Below are positions 20,445-28,563 of a stretch of 64,000 bases of DNA, one piece after another. Source of the stretch: Ralstonia thomasii (GTDB lineage Bacteria; Pseudomonadota; Gammaproteobacteria; Burkholderiales; Burkholderiaceae); the NCBI RefSeq assembly GCF_958405895.1, contig NZ_CATZAR010000007.1. The stretch is one strand, 5' to 3'. The notes under the pieces were generated by a model. That model searched no databases, was not told where the DNA came from, and saw only the letters and a program-made list of their open reading frames with translations. The position numbers and the translations under genes were made by a program. Positions within the stretch are counted from its first letter, which is position 1; every line of letters begins with the position of its first letter.

Positions 20445-20816
20445 ATCACCAACCGCGAGCGCGGCTGGTCGGGCCACATTGACGTGGCGGCGCCGGTCGT
20501 GAGCTAGGGCAGCGACACGATCACCGTGAGCCCGAGCCTGCATTTCGGCCCGAGCAAGTACATGCAGACGTACTTCGGGGTAACGCCGCAGCAGTCGTCC
20601 AACAGTGGCTTTGCGCAATACAGCGCAATACAGCGCAAGCAGCGGCCCGCAAGGCGCCACGCTCACGGTGTGGCCTGGACGCATACCTTCTCGCGCCACC
20701 GGGCCGTGCGGACGGCGGTGGGCACCTCGCGCCTGCTGGGCAATGCGGCCAAGAGCCCGATCGTGCAGAACAAGCAGAGCTACTTCGGCGGCACGGGCCT
20801 CGTCTACACGTTCTGA
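20445..20816 (+). pseudogene. Decayed C-terminal fragment of a MipA/OmpV-family outer-membrane protein
   Basis: In one frame the stretch reads RERGWSGHIDVAAPVVS, a TAG stop at 20505, then SLHFGPSKYMQTYFGVTP, and ends in SPIVQNKQSYFGGTGLVYTF, which is the typical C-terminal beta-barrel end of MipA/OmpV proteins, closing with Phe. The 5' two thirds of the gene are absent. A 10-bp tandem duplication, GCAATACAGC at 20615-20634, breaks the frame: without it the protein would read FAQYSASSGPQG, closer to the family. The fragment therefore has a stop, at least one frameshift and no start. It begins right after the AraC gene stop. Confidence 0.7.
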
Positions 20817-20828
20817 TCGGGCCGCCAA

Positions 20829-21749
20829 TCAAGCGAGGGCATCGAGCCACGCCACGGTTTCGCGCCACCACGGCGCACCGGACGATGCGCGGAAGAAGCC
20901 CATGTGGCCGACGCCCTTGGCGCCCAGCGCCGCGCCGCTCACCTGGCGGCGCGTGACGCGCGTGGCGGGCAACTTCGCGATGAGCGCGTCGATGGCGTTG
21001 GCGGGCGCCATCGGATCATCGTCGAAACCCCAGGCGAGCAGCGGCACGGCGAGCCTCGGGTAACGCGACGTATCCAGCCCCGCGCCAGGCGCAAAGAAAT
21101 AGCCACGCCGACGGGCAAAGCGCGCCCAATCGCCGAGGATGGCAGCCGGAATCGACATCGGCCCCATGCCGACGGCCGCCAGCGGCAGCATGCCGCCGCG
21201 CACGCGCGCCACCGCCAACGGAATCCGCACATGCAGCAGCCACGCGAGCTGCGGACGCGTCAACAGCCCGCGCCACGGCCAGAGCCGCGCATTCGCCAGC
21301 GACACCGCCACGTGCACCAGCGCATCGGCGTGCACGATATGCGGCGCCAGCCCCGCCAATTGCCCGCCCGCGCTGTGGCCGAGCACCACCAGCCTGCGGC
21401 CGCTGCAGCCCTCGGGGACGAGCGTGTCGTGCACCCATTTCAGCACGGCGTCGATGTCGTGCCGGCCCCAATCGGCAAAGCGCGGCGTGCCCGGGCCGGT
21501 CGCGGCCGCCTCACCAATGCCGCGATAGTCGAACGTCACCACACGCCAGCCCGCCAGGCACAGGGCCCGCGCAAACGCCGCGTAGAACCGGCGCGGCACG
21601 CCCAACGCCGAGCAGATCACCACCGTGCCGTGCGCGCCCAGCCCAGGGCTGGTGACCGTCACGGGCAACGTCCAGCCATCGGCTGTGCGGACGTGGTCAT
21701 CGCGGGTGGGAAGGGCATCGGCGGGGTAGTCGATCGGTTCGCGCTGCAT
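20829..21749 (-). CDS. Alpha/beta-hydrolase family protein
   Basis: A 306-residue serine hydrolase. The nucleophile elbow is GHSAGG; an early SALGVPRRFYAAFARAL segment and VVTFDYRGIGEA precede it, and GVGHMGFF near the C-terminus supplies the catalytic His. The protein resembles COG4757-type predicted hydrolases; the substrate is unknown. There is no signal peptide. The ATG at 21749 follows GGAG; upstream frame extension would run into the divergent promoter region. It faces away from the XRE/MmyB regulator, which could control it. Confidence 0.8.
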   Translation of the reverse strand: MQREPIDYPADALPTRDDHVRTADGWTLPVTVTSPGLGAHGTVVICSALGVPRRFYAAFARALCLAGWRVVTFDYRGIGEAAATGPGTPRFADWGRHDIDAVLKWVHDTLVPEGCSGRRLVVLGHSAGGQLAGLAPHIVHADALVHVAVSLANARLWPWRGLLTRPQLAWLLHVRIPLAVARVRGGMLPLAAVGMGPMSIPAAILGDWARFARRRGYFFAPGAGLDTSRYPRLAVPLLAWGFDDDPMAPANAIDALIAKLPATRVTRRQVSGAALGAKGVGHMGFFRASSGAPWWRETVAWLDALA

Positions 21750-21809
21750 GGGAACTCCGCTCGGGGTGTCGGGATGGACCCAGTATTGGTCCCGCCGAAG
21801 ACGGTCACA

Positions 21810-21826
21810 ATTACGCGGCACGTAAT
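21810..21826. promoter_or_regulatory. Candidate operator palindrome between hydrolase and XRE regulator
   Basis: ATTACG (21810-21815) and CGTAAT (21821-21826) form a perfect inverted repeat with a five-base spacer, in the middle of the 112-base divergent intergenic region. Its size and place fit a dimeric helix-turn-helix operator controlling both genes. Confidence 0.4.
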
Positions 21827-21861
21827 CGCAGCAGCTACTCGACTCTGCTTCAATAGGCGAC

Positions 21862-22806
21862 ATGACGCCCACCAAGCCCGCCTCCGCCCCGTCCAGCGAC
21901 GACGACAACCTCATGCTTGAAGACGCCAACACCGTCCAAGCGGCGATTCATCCGCCTGAAGCGGCGCTCTCGCGCTTCCCGCAGTTGCTGCGCTTCTGGC
22001 GTACGCGGCGCGGGTATAGCCAGCTGGCGCTGGCCCTGGCGGCGGGTGTGTCGCAACGGCATGTGAGCTTTCTGGAATCGGCCCGCGCGGCACCCAGCCG
22101 CAACATGATCCTGCAACTGGCCGAGGAGCTGAACGTGCCGCTGCGCCATCGCAACCAAATGCTGCTGGCGGCCGGTTTCGCTCCCGCCTATTCCGAACGG
22201 GGCCTCGCCACGCCGGCCGATGAGGCTTCGCCGATGATGCAGGCAGTGCGCCATGCGGTGAAGCTGATCCTCGACAAGCAGGCACCGTATCCGGCCATCG
22301 TGCTCGACCGCTTCTGGCATGTGCTCGACGCCAACGCCGCGCATCGGCGCCTGATGCGCTGGGCCATCGGCGACGACCGGTCCGAAGGCGCGCCAGGCGC
22401 CGTCAACATGATGAAGCTGGTGTTCGACCCGACCGCGCTGTGGCCGGCCATTGCGAACCCCGATGTCGTCGGCCGCTACTTGGCCCGGCGCGTGCGGCAG
22501 GAGCTGGCCCTGCAAGCCATCGACCCCGCGACGCAACGGCTGCTGCACGACATCCGCGCGATGCAACCTGCGCTGTTCGATGCGGCTGATGCACCGCCCC
22601 CCCCCGCCGCATCAGCCCAGGACGCCGCTGATCCGCCGCCGTTCCTGCCCGTCTCACTGCAGCGCGACGGCGTGACGATCTCGCTGTTCTCCACGCTCAC
22701 CACGCTGGGCACGCCGCGCGATGCGGGGCTGCAGGAAATGCGCATCGAGTGCTTTTATCCGGCAGACGAGGCGTCGCGGCGGACGTTGGAGCGTATTACG
22801 CTGTAA
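21862..22806 (+). CDS. XRE-family regulator with MmyB-like ligand-binding domain
   Basis: A 314-residue regulator. The helix-turn-helix occupies about residues 38-95 (LLRFWRTRRGYSQLALALAAG, then VSQRHVSFLESARAAPS), the classic start of the MmyB-like family. The C-terminal half (residues 115-310) is the MmyB-like domain, a PAS-like fold known in some members to bind fatty acids; WHVLDANAAHRRLMRW and the SLFSTLTTLGTPRDAGLQEMRIECFYPAD ending are typical. The C-terminal domain has a Pro/Ala-rich insert near residue 245. Divergent from an alpha/beta-hydrolase, which fits a pattern in which such regulators control oxidoreductase or hydrolase genes beside them. Confidence 0.9.
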   Translation: MTPTKPASAPSSDDDNLMLEDANTVQAAIHPPEAALSRFPQLLRFWRTRRGYSQLALALAAGVSQRHVSFLESARAAPSRNMILQLAEELNVPLRHRNQMLLAAGFAPAYSERGLATPADEASPMMQAVRHAVKLILDKQAPYPAIVLDRFWHVLDANAAHRRLMRWAIGDDRSEGAPGAVNMMKLVFDPTALWPAIANPDVVGRYLARRVRQELALQAIDPATQRLLHDIRAMQPALFDAADAPPPPAASAQDAADPPPFLPVSLQRDGVTISLFSTLTTLGTPRDAGLQEMRIECFYPADEASRRTLERITL

Positions 22807-22817
22807 GTTGCACCCGA

Positions 22818-22846
22818 TTGCAACGAGAATCATTCTCATCTATATT
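22818..22846 (+). promoter_or_regulatory. Sigma-70-like promoter with a Fur box in its spacer
   Basis: TTGCAA (22818-22823) and TATATT (22841-22846) are separated by exactly 17 bases. The spacer contains the palindrome GAGAATCATTCTCAT (22825-22839), a good match to the core of Fur boxes built on GATAAT repeats. Fur bound with iron would occlude RNA polymerase. The downstream gene encodes a PepSY membrane protein, a class often iron-regulated. Confidence 0.75.
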
Positions 22847-22896
22847 GGCCGGTCGATTTGCCTCCCTCCGGCGGCCCTTGCGCCGCCTTGTGCTTC

Positions 22897-23673
22897 ATGA
22901 CCGACCTGTCCCATCCCCCGCTTGCGGCTGAGCCGGCCGCCAAACCGGCGGCCAATGCTCGCCCGGCCAAGGCCAAATCCGAACACCCGGCCAACCGCCG
23001 CACCACGATCGTCCGCTGGCTGCGCAAGACCCACGGCTGGTTCGGCCTGTGGGGCGCCGTGATGGGCCTGATCTTTGGCGTGTCGGGCATCTGGCTGAAC
23101 CACCGCGCGGTGTTGAAGCTGCCCGTGACGCAACAGCGCATCAATACGCAGATCGCCCTGCCCGACCCCGTGCCCGCCACGCCCGAAGCGATGGCCGCTT
23201 GGCTACAGCAGACGCTGAACACGCCGGAACCGGCCACCCGCACGCGCGTGGAAAAGGCCAAGCCGGTGGCCTGGGCCGAGCGCCCGGCCAAGGGCGAAGG
23301 CGCCAAGGACGAGAAGAACGCCGACGCACCGCGCGGACCCGCCGCCAAGCCGCTGATGCAGCCCGAGCAATGGACCTTCAACTTCGGCGGCGCCACCTCG
23401 CAAATCCAGGCCGAATACTGGGCCGGCAACCGCTCGGTAGCGATCCGCCAGACCGATAACGGCTTCCTCGGCACGCTGATGAACCTGCACAAGGGCGTCG
23501 GCATGACCGTGCCGTGGATTCTGCTGGTGGATACGCTGGCCGGCTGCCTGATCTTCCTGTCGATCTCGGGCCTGTGGCTGTGGGGGATGACCACCAAGCG
23601 CCGCACGGTCGGCTGGACGATCTTCGGGTTGGGGAGCCTGCTGGCGATCGGGCTGGCGATCTCGCGGCTTTGA
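22897..23673 (+). CDS. PepSY-associated transmembrane protein, Fur-regulated
   Basis: A 258-residue inner-membrane protein of the PepSY_TM-like family. After a Pro/Ala-rich N-terminus comes the KTHGWFGLWGAVMGLIFGVSGIW first helix, a periplasmic region (residues 85-205) with a charged Lys/Glu stretch, then NLHKGVGMTVPWILLVDTLAG and two closing hydrophobic segments. Proteins of this type accompany siderophore receptors and act in reductive iron release or heme-related electron transfer, though this is not proven for this subgroup. The ATG at 22897 is preferred over an upstream start because the family begins shortly after. A Fur box and promoter lie 50-80 bases upstream, and an intrinsic terminator follows. 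No receptor gene is adjacent. Confidence 0.82.
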   Translation: MTDLSHPPLAAEPAAKPAANARPAKAKSEHPANRRTTIVRWLRKTHGWFGLWGAVMGLIFGVSGIWLNHRAVLKLPVTQQRINTQIALPDPVPATPEAMAAWLQQTLNTPEPATRTRVEKAKPVAWAERPAKGEGAKDEKNADAPRGPAAKPLMQPEQWTFNFGGATSQIQAEYWAGNRSVAIRQTDNGFLGTLMNLHKGVGMTVPWILLVDTLAGCLIFLSISGLWLWGMTTKRRTVGWTIFGLGSLLAIGLAISRL

Positions 23674-23691
23674 GTGCCGCATGTGTTGTGG

Positions 23692-23718
23692 ATGGCGCCC
23701 GCGTGGCGCCATTTTTTT
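23692..23718 (+). terminator. Intrinsic terminator after the PepSY gene
   Basis: ATGGCGCC (23692-23699) and GGCGCCAT (23705-23712) form a perfect 8-bp GC-rich stem with a five-base loop, followed by a T-run. It lies in the convergent gap between the PepSY gene and the RpiR-family gene. Confidence 0.9.
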
Positions 23719-23744
23719 CCCCTTCGACGCGTCGTCGCGGTCGA

Positions 23745-24608
23745 TTACGGGCGATCGACGCTGCGCTCGGTCAGCAGCCGCTGGATTGCCCGCATGCGCG
23801 AACGCACCATCTCGTCGCGGCGCTGCGCCACGCAGGTCATCAGGATTTCGATAACGGTCAGATGCACGAGGTACGCCTCGGTGCCGACCCGCATCACCGC
23901 ATCTTCCGGCACGTCCACCGTCAGCGCGATCTGCGCGCGCTCGGCCAGTGGCGTGCCCGCTTGAGTGATGGCGATCACGCACGCACCCTGCTCGGCCGCA
24001 TACGCGATCGACTCCAGCAGATACGGCATGCGCCCCACGTGCGAGAACGCCACCACGACGTCGGACGCGCCGAGCATGGCGGCTGACACGAGCTGCAGAT
24101 GCGCATCGAAGTAGGCGTTGGACGCCAGCCCTAACCGCATGAGCCGCGCCTGCATGTCGTTCGCCATGAACGATGAGGCCGCACCGGCCGCATAGCAATC
24201 GACGCGGCGCGCGCGGGCAATGCGCTCGGCGGCGGCGTCGACCTGCGTGGTGGACAGCGATTCACGCAGCTTGGCCAGCGCCCGCGTAGCGCCGTCAATG
24301 ACCTTGCTGGCGACCAGCGCAGGCGGGTCCGCCCGGCCGACATGGCCCGGCAGCGTCGGCTGCGCGTGCGCCAGCTCGGCGGCCAGCGTGGCCTTGAACT
24401 CGCGCAAGCCTTCAAATCCGAGCGCCTGGCACATCCGCACGATGGTCGGCATCGACACGCCGGCGCGCACGGCCAGCGTCTCCACCGATTGTTCGAGCGA
24501 CAGCTCCGGCGCGTCCAGGATCAACCGCGCCACGCCCTGCTGCGCCGGCGAAAGCGCGGGCAGCTGGGCGCGCAAGGCGTTGAGCAGGGGAACGGAGAAC
24601 GAAGGCAT
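23745..24608 (-). CDS. MurR/RpiR-family transcriptional regulator
   Basis: A 287-residue regulator with an N-terminal RpiR helix-turn-helix (ETLAVRAGVSMPTIVRMCQALGFEGLREFKATLAAELA, broadly residues 43-82) and a C-terminal SIS sugar-phosphate isomerase-type domain (about 125-255, with RVDCYAAGAASSFMANDMQARLMRLG and DVVVAFSHVGRMPYLLESI). The ligand is expected to be a phosphosugar or similar metabolite. It stands alone: convergent with the PepSY gene, and divergent from the porin gene 288 bases away, which is a plausible target. Confidence 0.9.
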   Translation of the reverse strand: MPSFSVPLLNALRAQLPALSPAQQGVARLILDAPELSLEQSVETLAVRAGVSMPTIVRMCQALGFEGLREFKATLAAELAHAQPTLPGHVGRADPPALVASKVIDGATRALAKLRESLSTTQVDAAAERIARARRVDCYAAGAASSFMANDMQARLMRLGLASNAYFDAHLQLVSAAMLGASDVVVAFSHVGRMPYLLESIAYAAEQGACVIAITQAGTPLAERAQIALTVDVPEDAVMRVGTEAYLVHLTVIEILMTCVAQRRDEMVRSRMRAIQRLLTERSVDRP

Positions 24609-24896
24609 GGGCGATACGTGGGCGGCGAACAGAAATGAGCGTCGCCAGTGTAGCGGCAGCCCCGCCCCACGCCGCCTGCCCGAGGGAAAACCCCCAAGAA
24701 TCTGTAAGCCGGCGGTTTACGCTCAGAGCCCCTTCAGAGGGCAACGCCCCGGCCAGCGCGACGCGTGCGGCGCTTTACCGGTGCATGCGTAACTTCAACC
24801 CTTACAGCGCAGACTTGCCTGAGAGTCGGCCCCCGAGCCAGGCCGGAAAACCCGTTCCGGCCAACACAACAGTCGTGACGACAATAAGGGAGCCAC

Positions 24897-25943
24897 ATGA
24901 CCACTTCGATCCGTTCCATTCCGCTATCGGCCGTTGCAGTGTCGGCGCTGCTTGCCTGCGGCGCGGCGCACGCGCAATCGAGCGTCACGCTGTACGGCGT
25001 GATGGAAACCGGCCTGCGCTACAGCACCAACAACGACGCCGAAGGCCACGGAAAGGCCGAGATGGCGGGCGGCTACTACAGCGGCAGCCGCTTCGGCATT
25101 CGCGGCTCGGAAGACCTGGGCAACGGGCTGAAGGCCGTGTTCCACCTGGTCAGCGGTTTCGCGCCGGACACCGGCGTGGGCTCCACCAACGACATGGGCC
25201 TGGGCGGCTACAAACCGACCACGCCCGCCACCTCGCGCCTGTTCGGGCGCCAGGCGTATGTCGGCTTGGAAGGCGGGTTCGGCTCGCTCACGTTCGGCCG
25301 GCAAGAGAACCTCGTCTTCAACACGGCCGGCCAGTACGACGCGCTCTCCATCGGCAACCTCGGCGCAACGGCATGGCACGTCACCGCCACCGGCGTGCGC
25401 ATCGACAACTCGGTCAAGTACGTGGGCGATTTCAACGGCTGGCGCCCGGGCGTGATGGTCGGCATGGGCGAGCAGGCGGGCGCGTTCTCCGCAGGCAACT
25501 ACAGCGCGCTGTCGCTCAACTACGCCAGCGGCCCGTTCGCCTTCGGCGGCGCGTGGGAGCAGCAGAAAGACCTGCAGTCGGTCGGCACCCGTACGTGGAC
25601 GACCGGCGGCAGCGTACAGGTCGGCCCCGCCAAACTGATGCTCGGCTACATCAACTACCGCGATGGCACGCCGACCAAGAACGACCTCATCCTGGGCGGC
25701 GTGAAGTACGACTTCAGCGGCCAGTACAACCTCGTGGTGGGCGGCATGGCCACGCGCCAGCGCGACCCCGACGGCCTGCGCTACACCGCCTACGCGATCA
25801 TGAATTACGTGGTCAGCAAGCGCACGTGGCTGTACGTCGGCATGGACTACACCCACCAGAAAGACGCCGGCACCGTCCTGGCAGCCGCACTGCCGAAGGC
25901 CTCGCAGACCGGCGTCATGGTCGGCATGCGCCACGGCTTCTAA
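24897..25943 (+). CDS. Gram-negative general porin
   Basis: An outer-membrane trimeric porin of the Burkholderiales type, 348 residues. The signal peptide ends in AHA and the mature protein begins QSSVTLYGVMETGLRY, the conserved first strand. Also present are GSRFGIRGSEDLGNGLKAVF, GRQAYVGLEGGFGSLTFGRQ and the terminal Phe of MRHGF needed for BAM-mediated assembly. GGGAG lies six bases before the ATG. The 288-base upstream region (24609-24896) shared with the divergent RpiR gene shows no other gene. It resembles the second porin at 53893 but is shorter and clearly distinct in its loops. Confidence 0.92.
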   Translation: MTTSIRSIPLSAVAVSALLACGAAHAQSSVTLYGVMETGLRYSTNNDAEGHGKAEMAGGYYSGSRFGIRGSEDLGNGLKAVFHLVSGFAPDTGVGSTNDMGLGGYKPTTPATSRLFGRQAYVGLEGGFGSLTFGRQENLVFNTAGQYDALSIGNLGATAWHVTATGVRIDNSVKYVGDFNGWRPGVMVGMGEQAGAFSAGNYSALSLNYASGPFAFGGAWEQQKDLQSVGTRTWTTGGSVQVGPAKLMLGYINYRDGTPTKNDLILGGVKYDFSGQYNLVVGGMATRQRDPDGLRYTAYAIMNYVVSKRTWLYVGMDYTHQKDAGTVLAAALPKASQTGVMVGMRHGF

Positions 25944-26002
25944 AACGAAGACACGGCCTGGGCGCCAACAAATGCGCCCAGCCGGTTTGGCTGTTGACTT
26001 TC

Positions 26003-26210
26003 CCTGCCCTAGATGGCGCCTTGAATTTCTGTTGCAGAGAGGAAAAAGGAAGGGAAACTGTCTGAGCGAAGCGAGTTTTTCCCTTCCCCTCTCTGCGACA
26101 TAAATTCAAGGGGTGGGTCGCCATCTCGGGCGCGCCTTTCTTTGCTTACTTTCTTTGGCAAGACAAAGAAAGTGAGTCGGCCCCGGCAGGGGACGATACG
26201 CGGGATGGAC
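26003..26210 (+). repeat. Two-hairpin extragenic repeat, copy D
   Basis: Fourth copy, between the convergent porin and MscS genes. Outer arm pairs are TTGCAGAGAGG and CCTCTCTGCGA, where copy C has TTGCAGGGA and TCCCTGCGA, again altered on both sides. The inner pair is GGAAGGGAAA/TTTCCCTTCC. The second hairpin is ACTTTCTTTG/CAAAGAAAGT, one base pair shorter than in copies A and C through loss of a G and its partner C. Confidence 0.85.
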
Positions 26211-26223
26211 CAGCAACACACCT

Positions 26224-28497
26224 TTAAGCCGGCGCCCCCGCAGCGGGTGGCTCGGCCGTAGGCGGCACCTTCCGCTCATCCGGCCCACCAACCCGCGCCA
26301 TCCACTCCTCCAACGCCGCCGAAGTCCGCAACACCGTCCCCGGCGCCGCCAGCGGCACGTGCGCCTTGTCGAACGCATCCTTGAGCACAACGTTGAAGGC
26401 CCGCAACACATCCGCCTGCTTCTGCGGACGCGTCTTGAACCGCCCCTTGACGATCATCGCGCCCCCTTCAAAGCGATCCAGCCCGAAGATTTCCGCACCG
26501 CCGAGCAACGTGTAGCCAAAGCGCGGCTCACCCGCAATCTGGTCAGCCGCCGCGCGCACGAGATCGATCGCCTGCTGGGGCTCGGCCTCCATCGCCACGC
26601 GCACTTCAAAGTCGGCAAACGAGTAATCGCGCGAGAGGTTGCGCACGGTCTTGATCTGGCTGAACGGAATCGACAGCACCGCGCCCGTGCCATCGCGCAG
26701 CCGCACCGTCCGGATAGTCAGGTTGATGACGGAGCCCGTGGCCACGCCCACGTCCACCACATCGCCTACGCTGATCGTGTCTTCCATCAGGATGAAGATG
26801 CCGGTGATGAAGTCCTGCGCCAGCGACTGCGCGCCAAAGCCGACCGCCAGGCCGATCACGCCGGCGCCGGCCACCAGCGGCGTCACGTTCACGCCCAGGT
26901 TGGCCAGCACGCCAATGCTGGCCGTCACCACCAGCGTCACCTTCAGGCCATTGCGCAGCAGCGGGAGGATGGTCAGTGCACGCGTGCTGGGCTGCGCCCG
27001 CGCGGAGGCCGGCGACAGCGCCCGCAGGATCGCCGTGTCGAGCAGGATCCAGACGAGCCAGGTGGCAAACACGGTGCCGATCAGGCCCACCAAGGCATCG
27101 GCGATGCGCTTGCCGTTGACCGAACTGTGTGTGACCTCCACCAGCGTATGGCCCCACACGCGCAGCACCAGCTCTAGGAAGGCGATCCAGATGACGAGCT
27201 TGATCAGCGCGCCAACAAAATGCTTGAGCCGCTCGAGATAAGGCGAGCTGCGCGTCAGACGCAGGTGCGCGCGCCAATTCGCGCGGGGGCGGACCAGCGC
27301 CGACAGGAAGAAGGCGGCCACCAGCAGCAGCGACGTCATCACCGCGCGGCGCGCCACGACGTCAACGTTGTCGGGCATCGTCAGCGTGGCCATGACGGTG
27401 GCGCCCGCCAGCACCACCACCGGCACTGGCCAGAACGCCGCCAGCAGGCGACGGATCTGATTGCCCGTGTGTTCGCCGCTGCGCAGCTCCAGCGGACGAT
27501 TGGCGATCAACTGGCCGATGGGCCGCCGCGCCCACAACGCGCCCACCGCCAGCATCAATGAAGACACCACGTTGCACACCGTGGCCAGCAGCAGACTGAG
27601 CGAGCCGCCCAGCACCAACGCGACGCGCGGGTCCACCAGCGCATCGCCGCAGGCGCCCAGACTGGCCGTCAGAAAGATCGGCCACATGCCATGCTTGAAC
27701 AGGTATTCCACTGCCACGCGCCGATGCGCGCTGCCGGAAAACAGCGAGAACAGCATCGCCACGCCCGCCGTGATGATCGCGCCCCATACGATGGCGTAGG
27801 CCAGCACCAGCGCCAGGACGAAGCCCGGCGAGGCGTCGTGGTCGAGCCGCATGATGACGGCAAAGGAAATCGCCCACGGGCCGATCTTGCGCAGCGCGTC
27901 GATCAATAGCGCGCGCGTCGTCGGGTGCGGCCCGAGGCCCACGGTGAGGCCAAACACGCGGCGGATCAACCAGCCCAGGCCCAGCAGGCCAGCGGCGATG
28001 GCGGCCCAGATGCCAACGGTGCTCGCAAGGTCGGCAAGCAGCGGCATGCGCTTCTCGGGCGCGACGAGCAGGCTCGCGTTCCCGCTGGCGGCCTCGATGC
28101 GGCGCAGCCAGTAGCGCGGCGCACCGGCTTCCACATCGGCCTGCAACGAGCCGTTCTCGATGAGCGAAGCCACCGCGCCCAGCAGGCCCGGCGCCTGTTC
28201 GGCCTGCACCTTCTGCTGCGCGCTCATGCCGTCTCGCAACTGCTTCAGTTCATTGACGAGGGCGGTGCGTTGCTGGTCGTTGTTGAGCAGCGTGATGACG
28301 GTGTCGAGCGACTGGCGCGTCTGCGCAGGGTCCGCCGCGGGCGCCGATGCGCTGGCGGTGGAAGTCGGCAGCCCGGCCAGCTTGGCAAACGACACCGGCG
28401 CGGCATCGGCCATGTTGGCGACGCACGCCATCAGCAAGAGCAGGAGCGATGCGAGCGGCCACAGTCGCCGCGTGCAAAACAGGGAATGAGTACGCAT
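26224..28497 (-). CDS. Large MscS-family mechanosensitive ion channel (YbiO-like)
   Basis: A 757-residue member of the large MscS group. It has a signal peptide (ending near ADA, residue 32), a periplasmic helical region to about residue 140, many membrane segments, and the MscS core in the last 290 residues: the pore-lining helix in LVAGAGVIGLAVGFGAQSLAQDFITG and the beta domain with GDVVDVGVATGSVINLTIRTVRLRDGTG and LSIPFSQIKTVRNLSRDY. Such channels open under membrane tension and release solutes in hypo-osmotic shock. The ATG at 28497 gives the signal peptide directly. The C-terminus ends in a Pro/Ala-rich tail. Confidence 0.9.
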   Translation of the reverse strand: MRTHSLFCTRRLWPLASLLLLLMACVANMADAAPVSFAKLAGLPTSTASASAPAADPAQTRQSLDTVITLLNNDQQRTALVNELKQLRDGMSAQQKVQAEQAPGLLGAVASLIENGSLQADVEAGAPRYWLRRIEAASGNASLLVAPEKRMPLLADLASTVGIWAAIAAGLLGLGWLIRRVFGLTVGLGPHPTTRALLIDALRKIGPWAISFAVIMRLDHDASPGFVLALVLAYAIVWGAIITAGVAMLFSLFSGSAHRRVAVEYLFKHGMWPIFLTASLGACGDALVDPRVALVLGGSLSLLLATVCNVVSSLMLAVGALWARRPIGQLIANRPLELRSGEHTGNQIRRLLAAFWPVPVVVLAGATVMATLTMPDNVDVVARRAVMTSLLLVAAFFLSALVRPRANWRAHLRLTRSSPYLERLKHFVGALIKLVIWIAFLELVLRVWGHTLVEVTHSSVNGKRIADALVGLIGTVFATWLVWILLDTAILRALSPASARAQPSTRALTILPLLRNGLKVTLVVTASIGVLANLGVNVTPLVAGAGVIGLAVGFGAQSLAQDFITGIFILMEDTISVGDVVDVGVATGSVINLTIRTVRLRDGTGAVLSIPFSQIKTVRNLSRDYSFADFEVRVAMEAEPQQAIDLVRAAADQIAGEPRFGYTLLGGAEIFGLDRFEGGAMIVKGRFKTRPQKQADVLRAFNVVLKDAFDKAHVPLAAPGTVLRTSAALEEWMARVGGPDERKVPPTAEPPAAGAPA

Positions 28498-28563
28498 GAC
28501 AGGGAAAGCGATCGTGCAGACATCGATCACGGCACGATACGCGAATTCCCCGGGCGTACAACC

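Noticed and set aside
20433..20828. Minus-strand open frame over the MipA/OmpV remnant
   Set aside because: No protein-like features; the plus strand shows the recognisable C-terminal beta-barrel sequence, though broken.
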